DNA of 64,000 nt from Thermogemmatispora onikobensis (GCF_001748285.1 NZ_BDGT01000027.1:1-64000), one strand, 5' to 3'; numbered from the stretch's first letter, positions 44,467 to 54,240 are shown. Numbers and translations: made by a program. The notes: generated from the letters alone by a model not told the origin.

Positions 44467-45429
44467 ATGCAACTGGCAGCAAGCAAAGCCCGTTCGGGTG
44501 GTCCACCCGGGGCACGTCGTGGTCTGCCTTTCAAGATCAATCGGCGCAAGCTCACCGAGACCCTGACAGCCTACACATTCCTCGTCCCTTACCTCTTTGT
44601 GCTCATCGTCTTCACGCTGATCGCCATTGTGACGGCGCTCACTCTGAGCTTCTTCTACGTCGACTTCGGCTTCACGACACCTATCTTTTACGGCTTTCGC
44701 AATTACCTGAACATCTGGTACGACCTGACTCACGATGGCGATTTTGCCGTCGGTCTACGCAACAGCGTTGAGTATACGGTTGGCGTCGTGACTCTACAGA
44801 CGATTCTGGCGCTCTTCCTGGCCCTCTTGCTCAATCAGAAGGTGCGTGGGCGGGGCTTCTTCCGTACGATCTTCTACCTGCCGGCTATGACCTCCTCAGT
44901 GGCCATTTCGCTGATCTTCTACTGGCTCTACCAGCCCCAGGGAGGGATCAACTATGTGCTCTCGTTGCTGCATATCCAGGGGCCAGCCTGGCTGGAGAAT
45001 CCCTCGACCGCCCTGCCAGCCATTATGCTGCTCAACATCTGGACCACGGCCCCAACCTTCATGTTGATGTATCTGGCAGCCCTGCAAGATATCCCTTCAA
45101 CGCTCTACGAGGCCGCGCGCGTCGATGGGGCCACGAGCTGGCAGATGCTCTGGAAGATCACCGTGCCCTTGCTGCGTCCAACCACTTTCGCCGTGGTGGC
45201 GCTTGGCTCCATCGGGGCTTTCCAGATATTCGACCAGGCCTTCGTCATGGAGGGCGCCAACGGAAGCCCGCTGCGCTCAACGCTGACGGCAGCGATGGTC
45301 ATCTACGACTCGGCCTTCCAGAAATCTCTGATGGGCCTGGCCTGCGCTCAAGCCTTCGTGCTCTTCATCATCATCTTTGCAGTGACACTGCTCCAGAAGC
45401 GCTACATCGACGTCAACATCCAATACTAA
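44467..45429 (+). CDS. Sugar ABC transporter permease, MalF/UgpA-like
   Basis: The 320-residue membrane protein has six membrane spans, the first at TLTAYTFLVPYLFVLIVFTLIAIV. The EAA loop reads YEAARVDGATSWQMLWKITVPLLRP, the docking site for the ATPase. It forms the channel with the next gene's product. ATG 44467 is preferred, with AAGGAG eight bases upstream; a TTG two codons earlier is less likely. No ATP-binding subunit is encoded in the operon, so a shared MsmK/MalK-like ATPase elsewhere in the genome must energise it. Confidence 0.95.
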   Translation: MQLAASKARSGGPPGARRGLPFKINRRKLTETLTAYTFLVPYLFVLIVFTLIAIVTALTLSFFYVDFGFTTPIFYGFRNYLNIWYDLTHDGDFAVGLRNSVEYTVGVVTLQTILALFLALLLNQKVRGRGFFRTIFYLPAMTSSVAISLIFYWLYQPQGGINYVLSLLHIQGPAWLENPSTALPAIMLLNIWTTAPTFMLMYLAALQDIPSTLYEAARVDGATSWQMLWKITVPLLRPTTFAVVALGSIGAFQIFDQAFVMEGANGSPLRSTLTAAMVIYDSAFQKSLMGLACAQAFVLFIIIFAVTLLQKRYIDVNIQY

Positions 45430-45519
45430 CAAGCAATGGCCGAGTTGCCGAAGAGAGAGAGAGGTAAGCGAGGCAGACCGCGCCTGGTCTGTCTCTCAAG
45501 CAAGAGAGGAGTAAGACCT

Positions 45520-46428
45520 ATGAGTACGATTGGAGGCGTAGCCAGAGCGGAAAAGGCGCAGCTGCCATCAGTTGCCGTCTCGATGAGGCGTCGGCCCCCG
45601 CTGCCGCTGCAGCCGGGTCGCCTGCTCCTCTATATTGTGCTGATCGGCTATGGGCTATTCTCGCTGGCTCCCTTCTTGTTCGCCTTTTCCTCTTCCTTCA
45701 AAACATACGCGCAGGTGCTCTCGTGGCCGCCGAGCTTCTTGCCCAATCCGGCCACCCTTGACAACTACCGCTTCATCCTGAGCGGGGCCCAGCTCTTCCC
45801 GCGCTATATTCTGAACTCGCTCATCTACGCCGGCGCCGTGACGGTCCTCAATGTGTTTCTGGCATCGATGGCCGGCTACGCCTTTGGCCGCATGGAATTT
45901 CCAGGCAAGAACTTCTTTTACCTGCTGACGCTGGCCGTGTTGATGATTCCCTCGCAGCTTATTTTGATCCCGAAGTTTCTGGTGGCCTATACGCTGCACT
46001 TGACCGATAACTATGGCGGTCTGATCGTGCCGGCCATGGTCACGCCGACGTCGGTCTTCTTGATGACCCAGTTCTTGAAGACGCTGCCGCGCGAGCTAGA
46101 GGAGGCGGCCCTCATCGACGGCTGCTCACGTTTTCGCGCCTTCTGGCAGATTATCTTTCCTCTGGTGCGTCCGGCGATCACTGTGGTCGCTCTGCTGTCG
46201 TTCCAGGGGGCCTGGAATGAGTTTCTCTGGCCGCTCATTGTTATGTCCCACCAGGAAAACTATACTTTGACGGTGGGACTGGCCTTCTTCAAAGGCAACT
46301 ACGTGACCCAGTACAATCTGGTGCTGGCGGGGGCGATGATCTCGCTTGCACCGCTGGTGATCATCTTCTTCATTTTCCAGCGCTACTTTATCCAGGGTCT
46401 GGCTACATCGGGCCTGGCCGGCAGATAG
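45520..46428 (+). CDS. Sugar ABC transporter permease, MalG/UgpE-like
   Basis: This is the second permease half, 302 residues with six spans. The EAA motif reads LEEAALIDGCSRFRAFWQIIFPLVRP. WPPSFLPNPATLDNYRFIL after the first span and WNEFLWPLIVM near the end are typical of MalG-like proteins. The ATG at 45520 has AGGAG eight bases upstream; the open frame reaches back 28 codons without a ribosome site. It lies 90 bp after the first permease gene. Confidence 0.95.
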   Translation: MSTIGGVARAEKAQLPSVAVSMRRRPPLPLQPGRLLLYIVLIGYGLFSLAPFLFAFSSSFKTYAQVLSWPPSFLPNPATLDNYRFILSGAQLFPRYILNSLIYAGAVTVLNVFLASMAGYAFGRMEFPGKNFFYLLTLAVLMIPSQLILIPKFLVAYTLHLTDNYGGLIVPAMVTPTSVFLMTQFLKTLPRELEEAALIDGCSRFRAFWQIIFPLVRPAITVVALLSFQGAWNEFLWPLIVMSHQENYTLTVGLAFFKGNYVTQYNLVLAGAMISLAPLVIIFFIFQRYFIQGLATSGLAGR

Positions 46429-46481
46429 AGCAACACTGGCACAACATCACGGGTATTCGCAGAACTATTGTGGTGAAGTCT

Positions 46482-47771
46482 ATGCACGAGTCGGAACAGA
46501 CTGCTCATCTCGTCCATTGGCTGGAGCGAGGACGGGCCTGGTTGGACGAGCTACAGACGCCTACTGGCCTGCGCGCAAGCAGCGCCGCTGATCACTATCA
46601 TGCCCTGTTTGGACGCGATACACTCTGGTCGGTGCTGCTGGTGCTGGAGGCCGCGCGACTGCGCCCGACCGATCAGGTCCTGGCCTCCTGGGTTAGGGAG
46701 TTCGCCGCACGTGGCCTGCAGGCGCTGGCAGCAACGCAAGGCACGAGCGAGCGAGATGAAAACGAGGAGCAGCCAGGCAAGATCATTCACGAGTACTGGC
46801 CGGAACCGCGCCGGTGGCCCGAGGGCGTCTGGCCGCTGTGGGAGGGCCGCTACTACGGTTCGGTGGATGCGACCTATCTCTTTCTGATCGCTGCCGCGAC
46901 GGTCTGGCACCAGGTCGAGGGCGGTCAGCAGCTGGTCGAGCAGCTGTGGCCTCACGTCCTGGCGGCGCTCAACTGGACGCTGAAGTATGGCGATGTCGAC
47001 AACGATGGGCTGATCGAGGTGCTGCCGCGCCAACCTCACGGCCTGGGTCTGCGCAATCAAGTCTGGAAGGACAGCAACGACGCCCTGCTGCTCGAAGACG
47101 GCGTTCCCCCTGAGCCGCCGGTGGCCTGGGTCGAGCTCCAGGGCTATGCTCTGGCCGCCTTCCGTGAGATGCAGCCCCTCCTTGAGGCCGCAGGGGCGGA
47201 AGCCGCGCTCTTGCAGGAGGTGCAGGAGCGCATGGAGCGCCTGCGCCGTGGCCTGCCGCGCTTCTGGCTGCCCACGGAACGCTGCCCAGCGATGGCCCTC
47301 TCACCTGAGAAGCAGGCCATTCCTCTGGTAGCATCCAATATGGGCCATCTGCTCTGGTGCGCCGCGCTGGAAGAACCCTACGCTTCTCAGACAGCAGAGC
47401 GCCTGCTCCAGCCCGACCTGCTCACCTCCTGGGGCATCCGCACGCTCTCACGCACCTCTTACGCTTTCGACCCGTATTCCTACCACCGCGGCACCGTCTG
47501 GCCGTTCGATAACGCGATCATCGCTTCCGCTCTCTGGCGCATGGGTCGCCGCAGTCAGGCGCGTCTCCTCAGTCAGCGCTTGCTGGAGGCGCTGACGCTC
47601 TTCGACTCGCCAGTGGAACTCTATTGCGTCTTGCCGGCAGAGTGGATTCTGGCCCCCACAACGGGCGGCGCCGAGGTCCTGGCGGTCTATACGCGCGCCT
47701 GCAAGGTCCAGGCCTGGACTGCCGCCGCTCTGATGTTGGCCGCAGCTCAACTACTGGCAGAGACCGACTGA
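46482..47771 (+). CDS. Amylo-alpha-1,6-glucosidase/GH15-like glycosidase
   Basis: This 429-residue (alpha/alpha)6-barrel enzyme has no signal peptide. It has YHALFGRDTLWSVLLVLEAARL near residue 45, YYGSVDATYLFLIAAATVW near 130, DNDGLIEV near 175 and SYHRGTVWPFDNAIIASAL near 340, the block pattern of debranching-type glucosidases. The acidic residues in these blocks are the likely catalytic pair. It is shorter than the glycosidase at 40-42.6 kb, lacking the N-terminal beta domain. The start is uncertain: ATG 46482 or GTG 46470, with only a weak GGTG site. It ends the operon 53 bp after the permease gene. Confidence 0.85.
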   Translation: MHESEQTAHLVHWLERGRAWLDELQTPTGLRASSAADHYHALFGRDTLWSVLLVLEAARLRPTDQVLASWVREFAARGLQALAATQGTSERDENEEQPGKIIHEYWPEPRRWPEGVWPLWEGRYYGSVDATYLFLIAAATVWHQVEGGQQLVEQLWPHVLAALNWTLKYGDVDNDGLIEVLPRQPHGLGLRNQVWKDSNDALLLEDGVPPEPPVAWVELQGYALAAFREMQPLLEAAGAEAALLQEVQERMERLRRGLPRFWLPTERCPAMALSPEKQAIPLVASNMGHLLWCAALEEPYASQTAERLLQPDLLTSWGIRTLSRTSYAFDPYSYHRGTVWPFDNAIIASALWRMGRRSQARLLSQRLLEALTLFDSPVELYCVLPAEWILAPTTGGAEVLAVYTRACKVQAWTAAALMLAAAQLLAETD

Positions 47772-47939
47772 CGAGCAGGTGGCCGCGAGGCGGTCGGCAG
47801 TCACGTCAGCCTGCAGTCCGAGATTTGGGCGCAGGTCGGAGGGGCCAGGTGACACGGGAGACAGGGGATCGCTCGCTGGCCGCAGCCTGGGATGGGACAG
47901 ACCGGCAGAGCTGTGCCTCAGCGCTGCTTTCTCCTCTGG

Positions 47940-49634
47940 TCAGCCTTCTACCCAGCCTGGGCCGGCAGCCAGAGGAGCCAGGCCCCCCTGAGCCAGCACA
48001 TGCAGGGTAAAACGGGCTGCATTGCTGGCAGCCTTGCGCTGCCGCCGCTCCTTGTTCACATGCTTGAAGCCATCGGCCCAGTCGGCAATGGCCTTGACGA
48101 GAATCCAGTCAACTTTGTGGTGCTGGGCCGCCGCGCACAGGCCGGCCCCCTCCATCTCTCCGCCGATGGCTTCCGGCTCCAGCGTCTGCAGCTGATCGCG
48201 ATATTCCCTGTCATTCACCAGCTTCTCGCCAGAAAGCAGCAGGCCAAAATGGACACGCTGTCCTGACCAGCTCTTGACGCCGCTCCTGAAGCGGTCCAGC
48301 AGCAGCGGCGAGGCGGTTACCCGGTCGCCACGCGGGCGTATGCTGCGCTGGCCTTCACGGGCGACTACGGCCTGCTGCTCATAGGCCAGGACCTGGCGCG
48401 CCACCAGGATGTCGCCTATGTTCTGCTCATCAGGCTTGAGACCAAAGGCGATGCCCACCATGATAACTGCCCGCGGCTGTAGATGACGAATGCCTTCGCT
48501 GACCGTGAGTAGAGAACCTCCTACACCACCCTGTCCCATCTCGGACTGCACCATCATCAGACTGACCCCACCGACTTCGCCCAGGAGGTAGTAGGTCTTG
48601 TGCTCAATGTAATACCGCTCAGGCTGCGGGAACAGGGCTAAGACCTCCTGGGCTTCGACTTCGGTGACCGTCACAAGCAGCACATCGGCACGTGGCTCAT
48701 GTTGCAACGATGACAGGCTCCCAGTGGGGAGCGCTGCCGGCGGGGAGAAAGGGCTCTGCTCTCTGGCCCGCCCGAAGGAAGTGCCTGGGAGAGCGGCACG
48801 CTGCCCCTCCAGCTCGGTCACTCTGACGACCTCCTGCATGGACGCAAGCAGGGCTTCTAGCTCAGCAAAGAAGGTTGCAGGTTGCCCACAGGCTCCGCAG
48901 ATGAGAAATGGCGCACTTTCCCTATGGCGCGCTTCGATGATCCTGAGCAGCCGATCATCCTCAGCCGGAGCCTCCGGTAAAACATAATAAATGCTGCTGC
49001 GACTGGTCGTACTCAGGAGCCGCAGAATCCCCTCTTCCTGACTAGGCGGCCCTATCACAATCAGATCTTCGTTGAGCTCCCGCTCCAGGATCTCACGCAG
49101 CGGATAGCGGAATTCGAGTAAATCAGGAAAATCAGGAACGAGGAGACCAGCCTCCAGACTCCCAAAGAGGTTTAAGAGGAGAATCCCATTCCCGCGCGCA
49201 TGATCTTTCAGCTTTTCCTGAAGATAGGCTTCGCTCTCACGCCCTAGCACGAGCTGAGAGAGCTGCTCTGACCCGACTTCTTCGCTGGCAAAGGCGCGCC
49301 CTAGCAGTGTATCGACCCCGCTGGCCAGGATGGTCGTAAAGTAGCCCTGCTTACAGAGGCGAGCCAGGGAACGATAGCCATCCAGGTCTTGGGACGCCGC
49401 TCGCAGAGAGAGCGCATGCGCCAGGACCCCCAGGCGATCACGCGGGCCGAGCTGATGCAGGTATGCCCGGAAGTCGCTCCAGCTCTGGCTGTGACAGATC
49501 GCCTGGCGTATCTCCACGGTCAGACTGGCGGCCAGGGTGAGTACGAGACGATAGGGCTGAAGCCCCTGCCGTTTGCGCAGATTGAGCAGCCAGGCCAGCC
49601 GTGTCAGGGCTGGTGACATCGCTGTTTCTTCCAT
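47940..49634 (-). CDS. Degenerate SIR2-like domain fused to a nucleoside phosphorylase/nucleosidase domain
   Basis: Residues 25-200 follow the SIR2 pattern but key residues are changed. The NAD loop reads LTLAAS (32-37), the TTNxD motif reads TILASGVD (101-108), and the catalytic histidine position in LNLFGSL is F157. From about 315 to 545 an MTAN/PNP-type domain follows: GGVSLMMVQSEMGQGG, VIMVGIAFGL, the ribose-binding IGGEMEGAGL and the catalytic-aspartate region VKAIADWAD, all intact. The second half should cleave or phosphorolyse a nucleoside or nucleotide. Such domains serve as effectors in bacterial NLR-like conflict systems. AGGAGG lies five bases before the ATG. It is the last gene of the STAND cluster, 144 bp after the radical SAM gene. 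Confidence 0.82.
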   Translation of the reverse strand: MEETAMSPALTRLAWLLNLRKRQGLQPYRLVLTLAASLTVEIRQAICHSQSWSDFRAYLHQLGPRDRLGVLAHALSLRAASQDLDGYRSLARLCKQGYFTTILASGVDTLLGRAFASEEVGSEQLSQLVLGRESEAYLQEKLKDHARGNGILLLNLFGSLEAGLLVPDFPDLLEFRYPLREILERELNEDLIVIGPPSQEEGILRLLSTTSRSSIYYVLPEAPAEDDRLLRIIEARHRESAPFLICGACGQPATFFAELEALLASMQEVVRVTELEGQRAALPGTSFGRAREQSPFSPPAALPTGSLSSLQHEPRADVLLVTVTEVEAQEVLALFPQPERYYIEHKTYYLLGEVGGVSLMMVQSEMGQGGVGGSLLTVSEGIRHLQPRAVIMVGIAFGLKPDEQNIGDILVARQVLAYEQQAVVAREGQRSIRPRGDRVTASPLLLDRFRSGVKSWSGQRVHFGLLLSGEKLVNDREYRDQLQTLEPEAIGGEMEGAGLCAAAQHHKVDWILVKAIADWADGFKHVNKERRQRKAASNAARFTLHVLAQGGLAPLAAGPGWVEG

Positions 49635-49778
49635 TGTTTCCTCCTCTCTGCTGGCTCAGGCTGGCTGGCTAGCTGGCAGGCCCGCATCTTGCCTTGCTTG
49701 CACTGGCACGCAGAACAGATGGCCAGAGCTGAGCCAGACCACGGGGAAGGAAGAGAGGGCCGCCCTCTCCCTCTCAGA

Positions 49779-51335
49779 CTAGAAAGCAAGCGGCGTTCCA
49801 TATTTGAGCACACGCAGAGCCTCCAGGCGGAGCACGTCCGGGAAGAGGGCTTGATAAATGGCACAATTTGGCGATCGGACATCGAGTCGTCCAGTCAGAC
49901 GAAAAGTCAACAACGGGCAGCCGCCCGCGCACCAATAACGCCAGCGGCAGGCTCGACACCCCTCTTTCTCATCGATCGGGACAGCGCGCAGTCCCCCGGA
50001 GGAGCAACGCACCGCCTCCAGTGGGTCCTCAGCAGCAATGGTGGTCACCGTCTGCCCGAGTGCAGCATGACAGCGCGCCACGCCTCCGTGCTGATCGATT
50101 ACCAGATAGTTGTGTCCCACACCACAGGCATAGCGAGAGCCAAGGCCGGGATGGGTCCGATCGAGCAGCGAGCCGAACAACTGGCGCCGCGGTAGATGCT
50201 TCTCGATCACCGCAAAGGCGGCTCGCATGCCCGCAATCATCTCTTCCTCCTCAAACTGAAGATATTCAATATTAGTAGCGCAATCATTCTCACGGTAGTA
50301 GCTGAGCGTAAAGGGCAAATCGAGCGCTAGCAAATACTCGAGCAGAGCGGGCAGTCCGGCGAGATTGCGCCGCGAGACAGTGACATTCACCGAAGGGGGC
50401 CAGCCTGCGGCCAGCAAGCGATCGAGAGCGCGCTCAACATAGGCGAACGAGCCTTGACCATGCACAAAGGGACGTTGCAGGTCGTGTTGCTGACCGAGGC
50501 CATCGAGCGAGAGCATCACCCTGATGTGCCGCTCTTTCAGGGCAGCGATTGCCCGCTCGCTCAGGGCCACGCCATTCGTAAGCAGGGAGGCGCTTACTCT
50601 GAGGTGGGCCTGCTCTCCCAGGGAGAGGGCGTAGTCATGCAGGGCCAGCACCTGGCGGAGGCGCAAGGCTGGCTCGCCGCCGGCGTACTTCAGATGCACC
50701 GCCCGATAGCCGTGGCGCCGCGCGGAGCGAAAGACGGCCTCGACTGCCTGTCTGGCGGTCTCCTCAGTCAGGTGCTCGGAGCTTTTGCGGACATAGCAAT
50801 ACTGGCAAGCAAGATTGCAAGCGTTAGTAATATGAAGCCAGGCAGAGAGCGTCATGCCGTTACCTTTGTGCTCGGAAGAGCCGCCCTGGACTGGCCTGGC
50901 AGCCACGGGTAACAGCAAGCCCAGTCCGACCAGCAAGCGCAGCAGCGAGAGCAGGCTCTCCCTGGGCACCTGTGAGAAAGATCGCGCGGCCTCGGCGGGC
51001 GAGGCTGGCTGCTCAAAGAAGCGGAGCAGAGCCAGGGCCTCGCCATCCAGGACGGCCAGGTGGAATGCTGTTAGCTGCTCGGGATCACAGACCAGCCAGC
51101 ACCCGGGAGTGCACTCTTGCCGATAGAGAGAAGGGGACATCCGTAGCCGGCTCGAGTCGTTGTGAAGATCGCCAGGCTTCTCTTCCAGCAGCAGCGGCTG
51201 ATCGCTCCGGCTGCACAGCGCTTCGTTGTCTTCACCAAGACTACACTCATCGGGAGGCCGGCACTCGCAGTCGCTAGGGACCCCAACCTCTTGAGAGGCG
51301 CTCCCGAGGGGATCAAAATCAATCCAGACGTTCAT
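49779..51335 (-). CDS. Radical SAM/SPASM enzyme, putative peptide maturase
   Basis: This 518-residue protein has its radical SAM cluster at C173, C177 and C180 (NACNLACQYCY). YAGGEPALR follows, and a C-terminal SPASM region has CGVGHNYLVIDQHGGVARCHA and CRACRWRYWCAGGCP for auxiliary clusters. Residues 85-145 look like a winged-helix/PqqD-like peptide-recognition domain. SPASM enzymes cross-link or modify ribosomal peptides or proteins. The first 66 residues are Cys/Asp/Glu-rich (C23, C25, C31, C41) and unusual; Met66 is an alternative start. No obvious precursor-peptide gene is adjacent. The substrate could be a neighbour in the cluster or this N-terminal segment (speculative). Confidence 0.85.
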   Translation of the reverse strand: MNVWIDFDPLGSASQEVGVPSDCECRPPDECSLGEDNEALCSRSDQPLLLEEKPGDLHNDSSRLRMSPSLYRQECTPGCWLVCDPEQLTAFHLAVLDGEALALLRFFEQPASPAEAARSFSQVPRESLLSLLRLLVGLGLLLPVAARPVQGGSSEHKGNGMTLSAWLHITNACNLACQYCYVRKSSEHLTEETARQAVEAVFRSARRHGYRAVHLKYAGGEPALRLRQVLALHDYALSLGEQAHLRVSASLLTNGVALSERAIAALKERHIRVMLSLDGLGQQHDLQRPFVHGQGSFAYVERALDRLLAAGWPPSVNVTVSRRNLAGLPALLEYLLALDLPFTLSYYRENDCATNIEYLQFEEEEMIAGMRAAFAVIEKHLPRRQLFGSLLDRTHPGLGSRYACGVGHNYLVIDQHGGVARCHAALGQTVTTIAAEDPLEAVRCSSGGLRAVPIDEKEGCRACRWRYWCAGGCPLLTFRLTGRLDVRSPNCAIYQALFPDVLRLEALRVLKYGTPLAF

Positions 51336-51505
51336 TCGTGCGTGTCACCCCACTGAATGGAAGAACTGAGCGCGTGCGGCTACCAGAAGGATCGCACTAC
51401 ATACAAGACCTGCGGCGACAGCGCTTGACGCCTGGAGGTCAAAGAACCGAACCAGAGGCCAGCCGGCCTAGCCAGCGCCTGCCCGCCGGGAGAGCCAGCC
51501 GTCAA

Positions 51506-54223
51506 CTAGCCTGGCACGCCCAGCAGCTGGGCAATCTCTCCGCAGGCCTTGGGCAACTCAGGATAGCGCTCCACGAGGCCACGCTGGTGCCAGCCTTCAC
51601 TCACTATCTGAGCTGCCAGAGGCACCTTTTCCAGGGGGAGAGAGAGCAGCCGTCCCAACAGGCGCCGCTGTGCCTTGTGATATTCCAGGAAATTGTGTTG
51701 AACCATCCAGGCACAACTTTCCACATAATGCTGGAACGCCTCCCCAAAGCGACCCGCTGCCAGGGCCAGACTGCCCAGCACCTCCTCGCCGCGCCCCAGC
51801 AGCAGACGGTACCCCTCTTCCTCCGCGATGGCCCGCGCCTCCTTCCAGGCCACCTGCGCCTCTTCGTGCTGCCCCAGACGGCCCAGCGCCTCGACCAATT
51901 CGCAGAGGCTGGCCACCAGCTGGTAGCGATCCTGCAGGTGACGCGCATGCTCACAGGCACACTGCCAGTGCCTCGCCGCCTCCTGCCAGCGCCCCCGCTC
52001 CGCCGCGACCCGCCCCTGATAGTAGTGGCTGTTGATGAAGACCTCCTCATCAAAGCCGGTCACCAGCGCCTCAGCCTGGCGAAACAAGGCATCGGCCTCC
52101 TCCAGCTCTCCCCTCAGCAGCGCCACCTGTCCCAGACGAACATAGGTGGCCGCCACTCCACTGCGGTAGCCCACATGCGCGTAGCATTCAAAAGCCCGGT
52201 GGAAGTGCCGCTCGGCCTGTAGCAGGTCCTCACTCTCCAGATAGATCATCGCCAGCGTGCTGTGGGAGAGACCCACCGCCCGCTCATCCAGCCTCCCCTC
52301 GTGCCAGAGGTCTTCCCGCACCCGCAGGCCCACCAGGCAATACCGGAGGGCCTCCTCAATGCGCCCTTGGAGCCGATAGACCTGGCCGATGCTATTGAGC
52401 ATATTCGCATACCAGGCCCGGCTGCCCTGCTGCTGATGATAGACCAGGGAGGCGCGATAGCAGCGCAGCGCCTCGTCCCACTGCCCCAGCCGGCGATACA
52501 CATAGCCCAGCTGCCCCTGGAGCGTGCTGGCTTCTTCCTCATCGCCGCGGCGCCGGGCCAGCTCCAGACACTGCTCGTAATACCTGATAGTCTGCAGGAA
52601 CTGGTTTTGCTGCAAGGCACAGCGTGCGAACTCATAGGCCAGCTCTGCCTGGTTGGTCTCCAGCCAAGAGGGGTCCGCCTCCTGCTGCAAGCGTTCCAGG
52701 AGCTCCTGCGCCAGCGCTGGCTGCTCCTCAATGCGCAGCAGCTGGGCCTCCCACACCCGGAGCAGCCAGCGCTGCGGCGAGGTCAGGAGCGGTTCACATT
52801 CCCGCACGGTCTCCAGCAGCGTGCGCGCGAAGCCGCTGCGCCAGCCGACCGTGGCGGGTCCAAAGAGCCGTCGAAAACGCCGCAGGCCCTCCTCAACATC
52901 GAGCGTCAACCAGTGAGCCAGCAGCTCCACGCGGCTGGCCTGCCATTCTTGCTCCGAAAGGGCCTGCTCGTTCTGCTGTTCATAGTAGCTGATCACGGCC
53001 CGACTCAGCCCGCGGCGAAAGCGCCGGTCGGGGTCCTGACGCTCCCAGCAATAGTGCACCACCAGGCGGCGCATCTCATCATGCAGAGCCAGCTCATCCC
53101 CCTCACCCGCAGCACGCACGAACGAGAGCTGCCGCAGAGCTGCCAGCCACTCCTCAACAGAAACCTGCTCGCCGTCCTCTGTCAGCTTGACCTGCGTCAG
53201 CAGCCAGGCGAGCAGAGGGGCAGAGAGACGATGGTAGACATGGGCCAGCACCAGAATCAGCCAGTTGAGCGGACGCTCCAGATCGTTAATGCGTACGACA
53301 AGCTGCTCCTCAAAGCGTCCTGGGGGGAAGGACACCAATTCAGTCAGCGTAAGCAGGCGCCTTGCCAGCAGATCGCAGGCCAAACCGACTAAAATAGGGC
53401 GACCCGCCGTCAGTTCATAGAGGCGCTCAACGGAACGGCTCTGGTCCTCCGCCGAGCCGACAGTCGCCCCGCCAGCCCCCGCCTCCTCATCAAGCAGGCC
53501 AGCCAGCTCGCGCTCGAGATAGAGACGTACCTCAGCGGCAGAAAAAGGAGGCAGCGCCAGGTCCAGCGCCTCCTTCTCGCGCCCGCGCCAGATCGGATGC
53601 TGCCAATCCAGGGGATTGCGACCCGCTAACAGGACCTTCACATGAGGCAGGCCATAACGCTCAGGAAAGAGCTGTCCCAGGCTCAACACCGCCACCTGGG
53701 GATTGCGCTCAACCAGTTCAAAAGTATCGAAGACGAGCAACAGCTGTGGCGCATCCGTCGGCACCAGTGGCAACAACTCCTCTACATCGCGCGCCAGGGC
53801 CTCTGAGAGACTATCACGAATGCGGATATCAGCCACATCCTTCTCCGGGTAGAGGCTGCTCAGATAGCCTTGCGTCGCAAAGGTCTCCAGCGTCTGGGCA
53901 AAAGCCTGCGCCTGCCAGCGCGGATAAGCCGCCTGGAGACGTTCAACGACGCGGCGCGCGATCACCAGGCGATCACGATCGGCGACACGGAAGAAATCCA
54001 CCTGGACAACGGCCAGATGCGGAAAGCGCTGCTGGGCAAGCGAGACACAGGCACGCAGGAACCAGGTCTTCCCAATGCCGCCCCGCCGAGCAGGGTCCGG
54101 CTCGGCATCATGAACAGAGAGAATCCAGGGAGCATCGGGCTGGACATTTGCCAGCCACTCCAGAAAGAGAGAAAGCTCACGATCTCGCCCGAGAAAAGCC
54201 TCGGGTACCCCTCGGCGTTCCAT
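51506..54223 (-). CDS. STAND NTPase with TPR repeats
   Basis: The 905-residue protein has Walker A RRGGIGKT (46-53), Walker B LLLVFDTFE near 180, and sensor-like VLLAGRNPLDW near 220, the NTPase plan of AP-ATPase/NLR proteins. A winged-helix-type middle region (LALHDEMRRLVVHYCW) follows. TPR repeats run from about 520 to 830 (FLQTIRYYEQCLELA, GQWDEALRCYRASLVYH, GRIEEALRYCLVGLRV, GELEEADALFRQAEAL). STAND proteins switch on by ligand-induced oligomerisation, the TPRs acting as sensor. No effector domain is fused, so the effector is probably a neighbouring protein. GAGGGG lies eight bases before the ATG. It follows the small ATPase gene by 17 bp. Confidence 0.9.
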   Translation of the reverse strand: MERRGVPEAFLGRDRELSLFLEWLANVQPDAPWILSVHDAEPDPARRGGIGKTWFLRACVSLAQQRFPHLAVVQVDFFRVADRDRLVIARRVVERLQAAYPRWQAQAFAQTLETFATQGYLSSLYPEKDVADIRIRDSLSEALARDVEELLPLVPTDAPQLLLVFDTFELVERNPQVAVLSLGQLFPERYGLPHVKVLLAGRNPLDWQHPIWRGREKEALDLALPPFSAAEVRLYLERELAGLLDEEAGAGGATVGSAEDQSRSVERLYELTAGRPILVGLACDLLARRLLTLTELVSFPPGRFEEQLVVRINDLERPLNWLILVLAHVYHRLSAPLLAWLLTQVKLTEDGEQVSVEEWLAALRQLSFVRAAGEGDELALHDEMRRLVVHYCWERQDPDRRFRRGLSRAVISYYEQQNEQALSEQEWQASRVELLAHWLTLDVEEGLRRFRRLFGPATVGWRSGFARTLLETVRECEPLLTSPQRWLLRVWEAQLLRIEEQPALAQELLERLQQEADPSWLETNQAELAYEFARCALQQNQFLQTIRYYEQCLELARRRGDEEEASTLQGQLGYVYRRLGQWDEALRCYRASLVYHQQQGSRAWYANMLNSIGQVYRLQGRIEEALRYCLVGLRVREDLWHEGRLDERAVGLSHSTLAMIYLESEDLLQAERHFHRAFECYAHVGYRSGVAATYVRLGQVALLRGELEEADALFRQAEALVTGFDEEVFINSHYYQGRVAAERGRWQEAARHWQCACEHARHLQDRYQLVASLCELVEALGRLGQHEEAQVAWKEARAIAEEEGYRLLLGRGEEVLGSLALAAGRFGEAFQHYVESCAWMVQHNFLEYHKAQRRLLGRLLSLPLEKVPLAAQIVSEGWHQRGLVERYPELPKACGEIAQLLGVPG

Positions 54224-54240
54224 AGCATGATCCCCTCACC

